This document shows positions 10,507-19,077 of a stretch of DNA of 64,000 nucleotides, in pieces. Origin of the DNA: Pseudomonadota bacterium (lineage in GTDB: Bacteria > Pseudomonadota > Gammaproteobacteria > Burkholderiales > Methylophilaceae); NCBI GenBank assembly GCA_029782295.1, contig JAKOVB010000124.1, positions 124,001 to 188,000 of the forward strand, given 5' to 3'. The notes below the pieces were generated by a model, which was given only the letters and a program-made list of their open reading frames with translations, did not search any database and was not told where the DNA came from. The translations under genes were made by a program, and so were the position numbers. Numbering within the stretch: the first letter of the stretch is position 1; each line of letters opens with the position of its first letter.

Positions 10507-11575
10507 GCAGACGAAGGTCCTGACCGACCCGGTCCAGGCTCAGGAGTTCGAGGTCGAGTCGTTGTGTCATGGAAGTGAATTCCGGCAGGCCGAACATCCC
10601 CTGTGCCGGATTGCCGAGCAAGGTGGGAGCATAGTAGAGCAGCAATTCATCGACCACCCCCTGCTGCAACAGGGCGCCATTGAGGACTTGCCCGGCCTCG
10701 ACCATGATCTCGTTGATCTCGCGTGCCGCCAGGGACTGCAACAAAGCCTGGAGAGAAACCCTGCCAGCGTCTTCCGGCAAGGCCACCACTTCGGCGCCCA
10801 GCGCGCGCAGCGCATCCGCTTTCTGCCCCTCGGCTGACAAGGCAGCAACCAGGGTAGCGCCTCCCCGCAGGATGCGTGATGAAACCGGAACCCGCAGATG
10901 ACTATCGACCACAACGCGCAACGGCTGCCTGCCCGGATCGAATTCCCGAACGTTCATTTGCGGGTCATCGGCCAACACCGTGCCGACTCCAGTCAGGATG
11001 GCACAGGATCGGGCACGCTGACGCTGAACGTCGCTGCGCGCCGCAGGACCGGTGATCCACTGACTGGCCCCATTCGCCAGCGCGGTACGACCATCGAGGC
11101 TGGCAGCAATCTTGAGCGTGACCCAAGGACGCTGGCGCGTCATGCGTGACACGAACCCCTTGTTGAGCTCAAGGGCTTCGGCTTCCAGCAAGCCGACTTC
11201 GACCTGCATCCCATGACTTCTCAGGCGATCCAGGCCTTTACCGGCCACGTTGGGATTGGGATCCTGCATAGCGGAAACGACACGGGACAGGCCAGCCCTG
11301 ACAAGGGCATCGGCACAGGGCGGGGTCCGTCCGAAGTGGCTACAGGGTTCCAGCGTGACGTAGGCAGTCGCACCACGAGGATCGATATGACAGGATTTGA
11401 GCGCCTGTACTTCGGCATGAGCCTGACCGGCCGGTTGCGTCCAGCCACTGCCGATGATTTCGCCATCCTTGACGATGACACACCCGACACGCGGGTTGGG
11501 CATGGTCGTAAACAGTCCGCGTGCTGCAAGCTGGAGCGCCTGAGCCATGTAACAGTGGTCGCGCTCGCTGAACAA
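10490..11575 (-). CDS. ribD: Bifunctional riboflavin biosynthesis deaminase/reductase RibD
   Basis: RibD carries out two steps of riboflavin synthesis: deamination of the pyrimidine intermediate and reduction of its ribose side chain. The 361-residue protein has the zinc deaminase domain first (HAEVQAL, then PCSHFGRTPPCADAL, with the His/Cys/Cys zinc ligands), and a DHFR-like NADPH reductase domain from about residue 145 (VTLKIAASLDGRTA). It follows nrdR by three bases, an order common in proteobacteria. Confidence 0.96.
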   Translation of the reverse strand: MFSERDHCYMAQALQLAARGLFTTMPNPRVGCVIVKDGEIIGSGWTQPAGQAHAEVQALKSCHIDPRGATAYVTLEPCSHFGRTPPCADALVRAGLSRVVSAMQDPNPNVAGKGLDRLRSHGMQVEVGLLEAEALELNKGFVSRMTRQRPWVTLKIAASLDGRTALANGASQWITGPAARSDVQRQRARSCAILTGVGTVLADDPQMNVREFDPGRQPLRVVVDSHLRVPVSSRILRGGATLVAALSAEGQKADALRALGAEVVALPEDAGRVSLQALLQSLAAREINEIMVEAGQVLNGALLQQGVVDELLLYYAPTLLGNPAQGMFGLPEFTSMTQRLDLELLSLDRVGQDLRLRARPR

Positions 11576-11578
11576 GGC

Positions 11579-12061
11579 TTACTCCGGGATTTTTTCCGTA
11601 CTGCGCAATGCCGGCTGATTGAGGTCGCGGATGGCCTCACGGAAATCATCGACGTCCTGGAAACTGCGGTATACGGAAGCGAAGCGGATGTAGGCGACCT
11701 TGTCCAGGCGCTTCAACTCCTGCATCACGCGCTCTCCCAGTTCGCGGGCAATGATTTCGCGTTCTCCGCGACTGAGGACGTCCTGCACGATGTGATCAAT
11801 GGCACGATCGACATACTCGGTCGGTACCGGACGCTTGTGCAGCGCGCGGGTAAAAGACAGGCGCAGCTTGTCGCGGGAGAACTCCTCGCGGTTGCCGTTC
11901 TGCTTCACCACCTGCGGCAGCTGCAGGTCAGCTGTCTCGTAGGTGGTGAAACGCTTCTCGCAGGAGGCGCAACGGCGCCGGCGGCGGATGCTGTTGCCTT
12001 CGTCATTGACCCGGGAGTCGATGACCTGGGTATCCTCCCCACCGCAGAACGGACATTTCAT
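11579..12061 (-). CDS. nrdR: Transcriptional repressor NrdR
   Basis: NrdR represses ribonucleotide reductase genes in response to nucleotide levels. At 160 residues it has the N-terminal zinc ribbon (MKCPFCGG and [14 protein letters not shown], four cysteines), followed by an ATP-cone domain (from about residue 49, with [18 protein letters not shown]). Full length. It sits between glyA and ribD on the minus strand, six bases after glyA. Its targets (nrd genes) are not in the window. Confidence 0.97.
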   Translation of the reverse strand: MKCPFCGGEDTQVIDSRVNDEGNSIRRRRRCASCEKRFTTYETADLQLPQVVKQNGNREEFSRDKLRLSFTRALHKRPVPTEYVDRAIDHIVQDVLSRGEREIIARELGERVMQELKRLDKVAYIRFASVYRSFQDVDDFREAIRDLNQPALRSTEKIPE

Positions 12062-12067
12062 GAACGA

Positions 12068-13315
12068 TCAGGCACCGTAAACCGGGAACTTAGTCGTCAG
12101 CACCTTCACTTCCGCCACGACGCGGGCGATCACCGCTTCGTCGTTCGGTGCATCCAGCACGTCGGCTATCAGGTTGGCCAGCTTTTCTGCTTCTGCCTCC
12201 CTGAAACCGCGGGTGGTCATGGCCGGTGCGCCGATACGGATGCCGCTGGTCACGAACGGCTTTTGCGGATCGTTCGGGATGGCGTTCTTGTTGACGGTGA
12301 TGTGGGCACGGCCCAGCAGCGCTTCGGCATCCTTGCCGGTCAGCCCCTTGGATTGCAGGTCGACCAGGAACACGTGGCTTTCGGTACGGCCGGACACGAT
12401 GCGCAAACCGCGCTCGGTCAGCACCTTGCTCATCACCAGGGCGTTAGCCAGCACCTGCTCCTGATAATGCTTGAACTCCTTGCTTGCCGCTTCCTTGAAC
12501 GCCACGGCCTTGCCGGCGATCACGTGCATCAGCGGGCCACCTTGCAGACCCGGGAAAATGGCGGAGTTGATCGCCTTTTCATGCTCGGCCTTCATCAGGA
12601 TGATGCCGCCACGCGGGCCGCGCAGGGTCTTGTGTGTAGTGGAGGTCACCACGTCAGCATGCGGAACCGGATTCGGGTAGACGCCAGCAGCAATCAGGCC
12701 CGCGTAGTGCGCCATGTCCACCATGAAAATCGCGCCGACTTCCTTGGCGATCTTTGCGAAACGGGCAAAATCGATGCGCAGGGCAAATGCGGAAGCCCCG
12801 GCAATGATCAGTTTCGGCTTGTGTTCGCGCGCCTTGGCTTCCATGGCGTCGTAGTCGATGTCTTCATTCTTGTCGAGTCCATAGGCAACGACGTTAAACC
12901 ACTTGCCGGACATGTTGAGCGCCATGCCATGCGTGAGGTGGCCACCCTCGGCCAGACTCATCCCCATCACGGTATCACCCGGCTTGAGGAAAGCCATGAA
13001 CACGGCCTGATTGGCCTGCGAACCGGAATTGGGCTGAACGTTGGCGGCCTCGGCGCCGAACAGTGCCTTGACACGGTCAATCGCCAGTTGCTCCACCACG
13101 TCCACGTGCTCGCAACCGCCGTAATAACGCTTGCCCGGATAACCCTCGGCATATTTGTTGGTCAGCACGGAACCCTGCGCCTCCATCACGGCCGGGCTGG
13201 TGTAGTTTTCCGAGGCGATCAGTTCGATGTGATCTTCCTGACGCTGACGCTCGGCCTCCAGGGCCGTGAAGAGTTCCGGGTCGGTTTTGGCAATGGTTTG
13301 GGATGCGCTGAACAT
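12068..13315 (-). CDS. glyA: Serine hydroxymethyltransferase
   Basis: PLP enzyme that interconverts serine and glycine and loads one-carbon units onto tetrahydrofolate. The 415-residue protein has the PLP-lysine signature [16 protein letters not shown] near residue 230, the N-terminal [13 protein letters not shown], and the [11 protein letters not shown] segment. It leads the glyA-nrdR-ribD-tatD set. About 90 bases upstream of the start two 11-base direct repeats may be an operator. Confidence 0.98.
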   Translation of the reverse strand: MFSASQTIAKTDPELFTALEAERQRQEDHIELIASENYTSPAVMEAQGSVLTNKYAEGYPGKRYYGGCEHVDVVEQLAIDRVKALFGAEAANVQPNSGSQANQAVFMAFLKPGDTVMGMSLAEGGHLTHGMALNMSGKWFNVVAYGLDKNEDIDYDAMEAKAREHKPKLIIAGASAFALRIDFARFAKIAKEVGAIFMVDMAHYAGLIAAGVYPNPVPHADVVTSTTHKTLRGPRGGIILMKAEHEKAINSAIFPGLQGGPLMHVIAGKAVAFKEAASKEFKHYQEQVLANALVMSKVLTERGLRIVSGRTESHVFLVDLQSKGLTGKDAEALLGRAHITVNKNAIPNDPQKPFVTSGIRIGAPAMTTRGFREAEAEKLANLIADVLDAPNDEAVIARVVAEVKVLTTKFPVYGA

Positions 13316-13400
13316 GGTTCGGGTTCCAGAGTGCTAAAAATGTTGAATTTTAACATGTTTGATGCGGGACATTGTATGCCGGAACCGAGCCGGAATTGGC

Positions 13401-13430
13401 TGCAGGCAACCACCCGGAATGCAGGCAACC
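13401..13430. repeat. Two 11-base direct repeats upstream of glyA
   Basis: TGCAGGCAACC occurs at 13401-13411 and again at 13420-13430, a 19-base step, 86-115 bases upstream of the glyA start. The spacing near two helical turns would suit a dimeric regulator. No regulator is identified. Confidence 0.4.
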
Positions 13431-13548
13431 TATCCATGCGCACCAACCCAGCCGTAAAACGGCTATCTTATTGATTTCATTGAACCACAACCGATGGCAC
13501 ACGGATTGCATAAGGTTTACCGACACTCTCCGTGTTTTGATTCCTCGA

Positions 13549-13592
13549 CCCGCCATCGAATGCTTTTCCCCTGTCAGATGGCGGGACTTTTT
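13549..13592 (+). terminator. Terminator-like hairpin, plus strand, without an obvious upstream gene
   Basis: A perfect 9-bp stem (CCCGCCATC with GATGGCGGG) encloses a 19-base loop and is followed by ACTTTTTT. The T-run is on the plus strand, yet no plus-strand gene precedes it after 7.5 kb. It may end an antisense or small RNA from the glyA upstream area. Confidence 0.4.
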
Positions 13593-13762
13593 TCCTCTCC
13601 CAACAGAAAAAAACACCAAGTCGCCATTTGGAGACAATATATTTCTTTTTTAAAACAATAGGTAAGGTATTTTTGCGTATCGGGGCGTGTGCTTTTGGAG
13701 ACAGAACCGCGACTTTCATCGCCAGGCATGCCGGAACATCCGGTCATATCGCCCCGCAAAGC

Positions 13763-13792
13763 GCAATAATCCTGTGTTGGCAGGATTATTGC
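13763..13792. repeat. Perfect 12-bp inverted repeat upstream of the DUF3568 gene
   Basis: GCAATAATCCTG and its exact complement flank a TGTTGG loop, 40 bases before the lipoprotein start. No T-run follows on either strand, so it looks more like an operator or an mRNA leader structure than a terminator. Confidence 0.5.
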
Positions 13793-13831
13793 AGACAGGG
13801 AGTTCCATAACTCTTTTTCATCAGGCAGGCC

Positions 13832-14257
13832 ATGAACCCATCTACTCCCATGTCAAGAACCGGACTCCTTCCAACAATGATCCTTTCGGCATTGCTGCTT
13901 CTGCCGGGATGCCAGTCCGTGGCGCTGACCTCTCTCGGCATCGGCGGCTCTACCGGCGTCAACCACGCCATGAACGGCATCTCGTACCGCACCTTCTCGA
14001 TGCCGACTGCTCGACTCAAGAAGGCGACGATGACGGCCCTCAACCGAATGCAAATCAAGGTTGAATCCACACGCAAAGAGGAAGACTCCGAAATCATCGT
14101 GGCAAAAACAGCCAACCGCAACATCGAGATCGCGATGGAGTCCCTGAGCCCCAACACCACCCGCATGCGTGCCGTGGCCAAGGACGGGCTGTTCTATGAC
14201 AGCGCCACCGCCGCCGAGATCATCTACCAGACCGAAAAGGTTCTGGGCAATTCCTGA
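13832..14257 (+). CDS. DUF3568-type lipoprotein
   Basis: A 141-residue predicted lipoprotein: hydrophobic signal (MILSALLLLPGC) with the lipobox L-P-G-C, so Cys about residue 27 would be lipidated. The mature part (GGSTGVNHAMNGISYRTF, then LKKATMTALNRMQIKV) follows the DUF3568 pattern of small periplasmic proteins of unknown role. A possible internal start at MSRTGL (residue 7) gives a more usual signal length. It precedes the His-rich secreted protein gene by 33 bases on the same strand, suggesting a joint function at the cell envelope. Confidence 0.75.
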   Translation: MNPSTPMSRTGLLPTMILSALLLLPGCQSVALTSLGIGGSTGVNHAMNGISYRTFSMPTARLKKATMTALNRMQIKVESTRKEEDSEIIVAKTANRNIEIAMESLSPNTTRMRAVAKDGLFYDSATAAEIIYQTEKVLGNS

Positions 14258-14290
14258 ACTCTCATTACATAACGAAAAGGAACGCACTCC

Positions 14291-15343
14291 ATGCAATTCA
14301 GATCACACCAGCTTTTCATCGCGCTCGCTGCCACTTTCGCCCTGCAGGCTCAGGCCGCCACGGATCCGGCAGCCCCGGTCAGCGTGATTCCAGGCATCCC
14401 GGCGACCACTGCACCTGCGCCCACGACAGCTACCGCACCGGCCACTTCGCCAACAGTGTCCACAACGACCACCGCTTCAAGCGATCGTATCCAGAGCAGC
14501 AACCTGGTTTCGGACTACACAACATGGGCGGGCTCTCCGGCAAATTCGCAAAGCCTGGTCAACGGCCTGCATAGCGGCACGCCGGTAACCCTGCAGTCCG
14601 CTGGGAGCAGCACGACCACGGACGCAGTGACTTTCAGCACCCCGACGCAAAACATGGGCTGGGGCAGCGTCAGCAAGGCCCTTTCGCTGGCGGAGGCCAA
14701 TCTGGCGGCTATGGGGATCACCAACCCGACCCCCCAGCAAATCCAGACTGCGCTCACTGGCGGCACCATTACCACGATCCAGGGCACGACCACGCAAACC
14801 ACCCAGGTCAACGGCGTGCTGACCATGCGCAACCAGGGCATGGGCTGGGGCCAAATCGCCCAGAAGCTGAATCTGCAGCCGGGTGCAACCTTCAAGCCAT
14901 CACGTGTAGAAAACCATGTGCAGGAACAGCATCACAGCGAGGACCACCATGAGGAACTGCACCATCACTCCGATTTCCGCGACAGCAGCCACAAGCACAT
15001 CGAAAGCAGCCAGCATGACAGCCTTCATCATGCGGCTACCACCGGAACTCCGCAGACCAGCGCTCACCGCATCACCACGGCAGCTGGCGGCCAAGGACAC
15101 ACCATGCGCGCGGAAACCCGCCATGGATCTGATTATCAGCAAGCTCATCTCGACCACACTCCGGTAGCACGTGTTGTCACAGCTGCCGGCGCTCCGATCT
15201 CCGCAGGTCCCAGCCTGAGCCATGCCTCACACAGCGACAACCATGTGGAAATCCATCAGGTCAGCCATATCACCACGGCAGCCGGAGGACAGGCCTTTGC
15301 CGGCGGCGGGCATGGTAGCGAGGGCAACCACGGCCACCACTAG
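14291..15343 (+). CDS. Secreted histidine-rich repeat protein of unknown function
   Basis: A 350-residue protein I do not recognise. It begins with a Sec signal (LFIALAATFALQAQA, cleavage near residue 23), then a Pro/Thr/Ala linker. Two similar blocks, NMGWGSVSKALSL and GMGWGQIAQKLNL (about 117-198), suggest a duplicated small domain. From about residue 210 the protein turns strongly His-rich (HHSEDHHEELHHHSD), with three imperfect repeats of the type ITTAAGGQ, VVTAAGAP and ITTAAGGQ, ending in HGHH. The tail suggests metal binding in the periplasm or outside the cell; that is inference. It probably shares a transcript with the upstream lipoprotein. Confidence 0.8.
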   Translation: MQFRSHQLFIALAATFALQAQAATDPAAPVSVIPGIPATTAPAPTTATAPATSPTVSTTTTASSDRIQSSNLVSDYTTWAGSPANSQSLVNGLHSGTPVTLQSAGSSTTTDAVTFSTPTQNMGWGSVSKALSLAEANLAAMGITNPTPQQIQTALTGGTITTIQGTTTQTTQVNGVLTMRNQGMGWGQIAQKLNLQPGATFKPSRVENHVQEQHHSEDHHEELHHHSDFRDSSHKHIESSQHDSLHHAATTGTPQTSAHRITTAAGGQGHTMRAETRHGSDYQQAHLDHTPVARVVTAAGAPISAGPSLSHASHSDNHVEIHQVSHITTAAGGQAFAGGGHGSEGNHGHH

Positions 15344-15420
15344 CAGTTGCCGGGGTCGGGAAAGCGACACCCGCCCCGATCCCATCCTTGCAGCGAGGTC
15401 GTTTTCATCCTTCCAGGCGT

Positions 15421-15426
15421 TATAAT
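15421..15426 (+). promoter_or_regulatory. Candidate -10 box for the fumarase operon
   Basis: An exact TATAAT sits 32 bases before the fumarase ATG. No good -35 is seen at 17 bases, so strength is uncertain. Confidence 0.4.
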
Positions 15427-15457
15427 TGCGTTTTGAATCCCCGGGTGAGACGACCTC

Positions 15458-16975
15458 ATGCACCTGATCCGCGAACAGGACTTTATCGCCAGCATCGCCG
15501 ATGCCCTGCAGTACATCTCCTACTATCATTCCCCCGATTTCCTGCAGGCCCTGGACCAGGCCTACGAACGCGAGCAGTCACCCGCCGCGCGGGATGCCAT
15601 CGCGCAGATCCTGATCAACTCCTATCTCTGCGCCGAGGGTCAGCGCCCGCTTTGCCAGGACACCGGCATCGTCACCGCTTTCATTCGTGTCGGCATGCAG
15701 GTGCGCTGGGATACCGACCGCAGCCTCCAGGACCTGGTCGATGAAGGTGTACGCCGCGCCTACAAACATCCGGACAACCTGCTCCGCGCCTCGGTCGTCA
15801 GCGACCCGGCCGGACTGCGCAGGAACACGCGTGACAACACCCCGGCCATCGTGCATGTGGAACTTGTTCCGGGTGACCGGGTGGAAATACGCATCGCAGC
15901 CAAGGGCGGCGGCTCCGAGAACAAGGCCAAACTGGCCATGCTGGAGCCCTCGGACGATCTGGTGCAATGGATCGTCGACACCGTGCCTACCATGGGTGCG
16001 GGCTGGTGTCCGCCAGGTGTACTCGGCATCGGCATCGGCGGCACGGCGGAAAAGGCCGTGGTGATGGCCAAGGAATCCCTCATGGAATCCATCGATATCC
16101 AGGAACTCCGGTCACGAGGACCCAGAACCCGCGCCGAAGAACTCCGCCTGGAAATCTTTGACAAGGTCAACGCACTGGGCATCGGCGCCCAAGGCTTGGG
16201 GGGGCTGACCACGGTACTGGACGTCAAGGTCATGGACTGCCCCACCCACGCCACCTCCCTCCCCGTCGCCATGATCCCCAACTGCGCCGCCACGCGCCAT
16301 GTGCATTTCACGCTGGACGGCAGCGGTCCGGCGCAATTGCCGGTGCCTAAGCTCAAGCATTGGCCCCAGGTAGCACTGGACGCCGCGACTCCCATGCGCA
16401 AGGTCAATCTCGACACCTTGACGCGGGAAGACATCCGGCAATGGCATCCGGGTGAAAAGCTGTTGCTGTCCGGCAAACTGCTCACCGGCCGGGATGCAGC
16501 GCACCGCCGCCTGCAGGAAATGGCGGCACGCGGGGAAACGCTGCCCGTGGACTTCACCAACCGCTTCATTTATTACGTCGGCCCGGTAGATCCGGTGCGC
16601 GACGAAGTGCTGGGACCCGCCGGCCCGACCACGGCCACCCGCATGGACCGCTTCACGGACTTCATGCTGGAGCAGACCGGCCTGCTCGGCATGATCGGCA
16701 AGGCCGAGCGTGGTGATGCCACCATCGCTTCCATCGCAAAACACCATTCCGCCTACCTGATCGCCATCGGCGGTGCTGCCTACCTGGTCTCCAAGGCCAT
16801 CAAGTCCGCGCGCGTGGTGGCATTCGAGGATCTCGGGATGGAAGCCATCTATGAATTCGAAGTGCAGGACATGCCGGTCACGGTCGCCGTCGATAGCGCC
16901 GGGCATTCCGTGCATCAGAGCGGCCCTGCCGAGTGGCGGGGCAAAATCGCCAACATCAACGTCGTATCGAGGTAA
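15458..16975 (+). CDS. Class I fumarate hydratase ([4Fe-4S])
   Basis: An iron-sulfur fumarase of the FumA/FumB type, 505 residues, interconverting fumarate and malate in the TCA cycle. The N-terminal alpha part has RPLCQDTG with one cluster cysteine and GSENKAKLAML; two further cysteines are in GWCPPGVLGIG and in PNCAATRHVHF. The C-terminal beta part carries GRDAAHRR and GPTTATRMD. It is a single chain with both domains fused. It starts a unit with the ene-reductase and iscX; IscX links to Fe-S supply. Gene name fumA or fumB cannot be chosen from sequence. Confidence 0.95.
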   Translation: MHLIREQDFIASIADALQYISYYHSPDFLQALDQAYEREQSPAARDAIAQILINSYLCAEGQRPLCQDTGIVTAFIRVGMQVRWDTDRSLQDLVDEGVRRAYKHPDNLLRASVVSDPAGLRRNTRDNTPAIVHVELVPGDRVEIRIAAKGGGSENKAKLAMLEPSDDLVQWIVDTVPTMGAGWCPPGVLGIGIGGTAEKAVVMAKESLMESIDIQELRSRGPRTRAEELRLEIFDKVNALGIGAQGLGGLTTVLDVKVMDCPTHATSLPVAMIPNCAATRHVHFTLDGSGPAQLPVPKLKHWPQVALDAATPMRKVNLDTLTREDIRQWHPGEKLLLSGKLLTGRDAAHRRLQEMAARGETLPVDFTNRFIYYVGPVDPVRDEVLGPAGPTTATRMDRFTDFMLEQTGLLGMIGKAERGDATIASIAKHHSAYLIAIGGAAYLVSKAIKSARVVAFEDLGMEAIYEFEVQDMPVTVAVDSAGHSVHQSGPAEWRGKIANINVVSR

Positions 16976-16980
16976 TCCTC

Positions 16981-18045
16981 ATGGCCCAACTATTCACGCC
17001 CTTCAAACTGCGCGAACTGGAACTGAAAAACCGCATTCTCGTCGCCCCCATGTGCCAGTATTCGGCCGAAGGCGGCATCCCCAACCAATGGCATCTGGTG
17101 AACTACGGCAGCCGTGCCGTCGGCGGCGCTGCCCTGGTCGTCGTGGAGGCCACGGCAGTCTGCCCGGAAGGCCGTATCACGCCCTGGTGCACAGGATTAT
17201 GGTCTGACGCCCACACCGAAGCGTTCCGCCCCATCGCCGAATTCATCAAGCAGCAGGGAGCGGTTCCGGCCATCCAGATCGCTCACGCCGGCCGCAAAGC
17301 CTCCTGCGATGCTCCCTGGAGAGGTGGCCAATACCTTCCCGTGGGTGCCGGCGGCTGGCAGACCGTCGCCCCTTCCGCCATCCCGGTCACGCCCTCACAC
17401 GGTGTGCCGCACGCCCTCAGGCAAGATGAAATCGACGGCATCGTCGAAATGTTCGCAGATGCCGCACGCCGGGCGCTGACTGCTGGTTTCGAAGTCGCAG
17501 AGGTCCATTGCGCCCACGGCTACCTGCTCAATGAATTCCTGTCACCGCTATCCAACCAGCGCACCGACGAATATGGCGGCAGCATGGAGAACCGTTGCCG
17601 ATTACCATTGAAAGTGGCCAAGACCATCCGCGACCTGTGGCCGCAGCAATGGCCGGTCTTCGTGCGGATTTCAGCCACGGACTGGGTCGAAGGCGGCTGG
17701 GACCTGGCGCAATCCATCCAGTTTGCCAAATGGCTGAAGGACATCGGGATCGACCTGGTGGACTGCTCGACCGGCGGACTGATCCTGGATGCGCAGATTC
17801 CGGCAGCGCCCGGCTTCCAGGTGCCGTTTGCAGAAGGCATCCGCAGGGAGGCCGGCATCGCCACCGGCGCGGTTGGCCTGATCACCGACCCGCAACAGGC
17901 AGAGGATATCCTGGTCGGCGGCAAGGCAGATGTCGTGCTGCTGGCGCGTGAATTGTTGAGAGACCCCTATTGGCCGCTGCGCGCCGCCCGCGAACTGGGC
18001 GTCGACGTGCCTTGGCCCAACCAGTATGTGAGAGCAAAACGATGA
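16981..18045 (+). CDS. NADH:flavin oxidoreductase, Old Yellow Enzyme family (YqjM-like)
   Basis: A 354-residue FMN enzyme of the OYE family, YqjM/xenobiotic reductase class. Seen: KNRILVAPMCQYSAEGG (flavin cysteine in PMCQYS), QIAHAGRKAS, the catalytic pair in EVHCAHGYLLNEFLSP, and RTDEYGGSMENR. Such enzymes reduce activated C=C bonds with NAD(P)H; the natural substrate is rarely known. I start at ATG 16981, five bases after the fumarase stop. The end overlaps the iscX start by four bases (ATGA), so expression is coupled. Confidence 0.93.
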   Translation: MAQLFTPFKLRELELKNRILVAPMCQYSAEGGIPNQWHLVNYGSRAVGGAALVVVEATAVCPEGRITPWCTGLWSDAHTEAFRPIAEFIKQQGAVPAIQIAHAGRKASCDAPWRGGQYLPVGAGGWQTVAPSAIPVTPSHGVPHALRQDEIDGIVEMFADAARRALTAGFEVAEVHCAHGYLLNEFLSPLSNQRTDEYGGSMENRCRLPLKVAKTIRDLWPQQWPVFVRISATDWVEGGWDLAQSIQFAKWLKDIGIDLVDCSTGGLILDAQIPAAPGFQVPFAEGIRREAGIATGAVGLITDPQQAEDILVGGKADVVLLARELLRDPYWPLRAARELGVDVPWPNQYVRAKR

Positions 18046-18236
18046 AATGGACTGACGTACAACGTATCGCCGAAGAACTGTTCGACAAGCACCCGGACAT
18101 CGACCCGCGCACGATCCGGTTCGTGGACCTGCACAATTACGTCGTCGACCTGGACGATTTCGACGACGATCATGCGCGCGGCGGGGAAAAGGTCCTGGAA
18201 GCGATTCAGCAAGCCTGGATCGACGAGGCCTCCTGA
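18042..18236 (+). CDS. iscX: Fe-S cluster assembly regulator IscX
   Basis: A 64-residue acidic protein with the IscX (YfhJ) pattern: MKWTDVQRIAEEL at the start, DPRTIRFVDLHNYVVDL in the middle and EAIQQAWIDE at the end. IscX binds IscS and iron and tunes the speed of cluster assembly. It usually ends the isc operon; here it lies behind fumarase and an ene-reductase instead, and overlaps the latter by four bases. No other isc gene is in the window. Confidence 0.93.
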   Translation: MKWTDVQRIAEELFDKHPDIDPRTIRFVDLHNYVVDLDDFDDDHARGGEKVLEAIQQAWIDEAS

Positions 18237-18248
18237 CACCCGGCAAGG

Positions 18249-19073
18249 TCAATCCTGGCCGATAAAGCGGCCGCGCAGGTCTTCCAGATTCAGTTCGACG
18301 AGGATCTTTTCGAGGCGGTCGCGCGCACTTTTCTTTGGCTTGCCGGTGTTGCGCGCGATGATCAGTTCGTTCTTCATCGAATGCTCCCAGCCGACCAGTT
18401 CGGTCACGGTCACCTGGTATCCGTTCGCTTCCAGTTGCAGGCAGCGCATCACGTTGGTGATCTGGCTGCCGAACTCGCGGGTATGGATGGGGTGGCGCCA
18501 GATTTCCGACAGCGCGGTCCGGCCGAAGGATGCGTTCTTGTGGCGGTTCAGCACAGACGCCACTTCCGCCTGGCAGCAGGGCACCAGCACGATGAATTTC
18601 GCCTGCTTGTGCAACGCAAAACGGATGGCATCATCCGTCGCCGTATTGCAGGCATGCAACGCCGTCACCACATCGATCCGTGCCGGCAATTCCGGCGAAG
18701 CGATCGATTCCTCGACACTCAGGTTAAGGAACGACATGCGCTCGAAACCGAGCGAGGTCGCCAGATCGCGTGATTTCGTGACCAGTTCCTCTCGCGTCTC
18801 GATCCCATACACATGACCTGCCGGTTTCGACTTCAGGAACAGGTCATACAGGATGAACCCGAGATAAGACTTGCCAGCCCCGTGATCCGCCAGTGTCAGG
18901 TCGCCCTTCTCGGCATACACCTCTTCCAGCAACGGTTCGATGAAGTGGTACAGGTGGTAGACCTGCTTGAGCTTGCGCCGGCTATCCTGGTTGAGCTTGC
19001 CATCGCGGGTCAGGATATGCAGCGCCTTCAGCAGCTCGATCGACTGCTCCGGTCGGATTTCAGGAACGGCCAT
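18249..19073 (-). CDS. SAM-dependent methyltransferase of the Methyltransf_32 (METTL25/RRNAD1-like) type
   Basis: A 274-residue protein with a Rossmann methyltransferase core. The SAM loop appears as LTLADHGAGKSYLGF (about 60-75), VYGIETREELV is motif II, and VVTALHACNTATDDA plus VLVPCCQAE match the PF13679-type family, which contains METTL25-like proteins. The substrate is unknown. It is downstream of hemN by four bases on the same strand and convergent with iscX. Confidence 0.8.
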   Translation of the reverse strand: MAVPEIRPEQSIELLKALHILTRDGKLNQDSRRKLKQVYHLYHFIEPLLEEVYAEKGDLTLADHGAGKSYLGFILYDLFLKSKPAGHVYGIETREELVTKSRDLATSLGFERMSFLNLSVEESIASPELPARIDVVTALHACNTATDDAIRFALHKQAKFIVLVPCCQAEVASVLNRHKNASFGRTALSEIWRHPIHTREFGSQITNVMRCLQLEANGYQVTVTELVGWEHSMKNELIIARNTGKPKKSARDRLEKILVELNLEDLRGRFIGQD

Positions 19074-19077
19074 GTGC

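Larger units (their letters stand above)
13316..13831. other. Gene-free stretch between divergent glyA and the DUF3568 lipoprotein gene
   Basis: I see no credible gene in these 516 bases. The stretch holds the glyA promoter area with two 11-base direct repeats (13401-13411 and 13420-13430), a small AGCCGT/ACGGCT hairpin near 13450-13464, a plus-strand terminator-like hairpin at 13549-13592, and a perfect 12-bp inverted repeat at 13763-13792 shortly before the lipoprotein gene. Short open frames here show no protein-like composition. Confidence 0.6.

Noticed and set aside
11213-13474. A 753-codon open frame on the plus strand
   Set aside because: It runs antisense through ribD, nrdR and glyA, all with firm family matches; its composition (many His, Arg, Gly) is that of a reverse-complement shadow of GC-rich genes.
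13549-13592. Small RNA ending at this plus-strand terminator
   Set aside because: The hairpin is real but no promoter upstream could be supported, so no RNA gene is listed.
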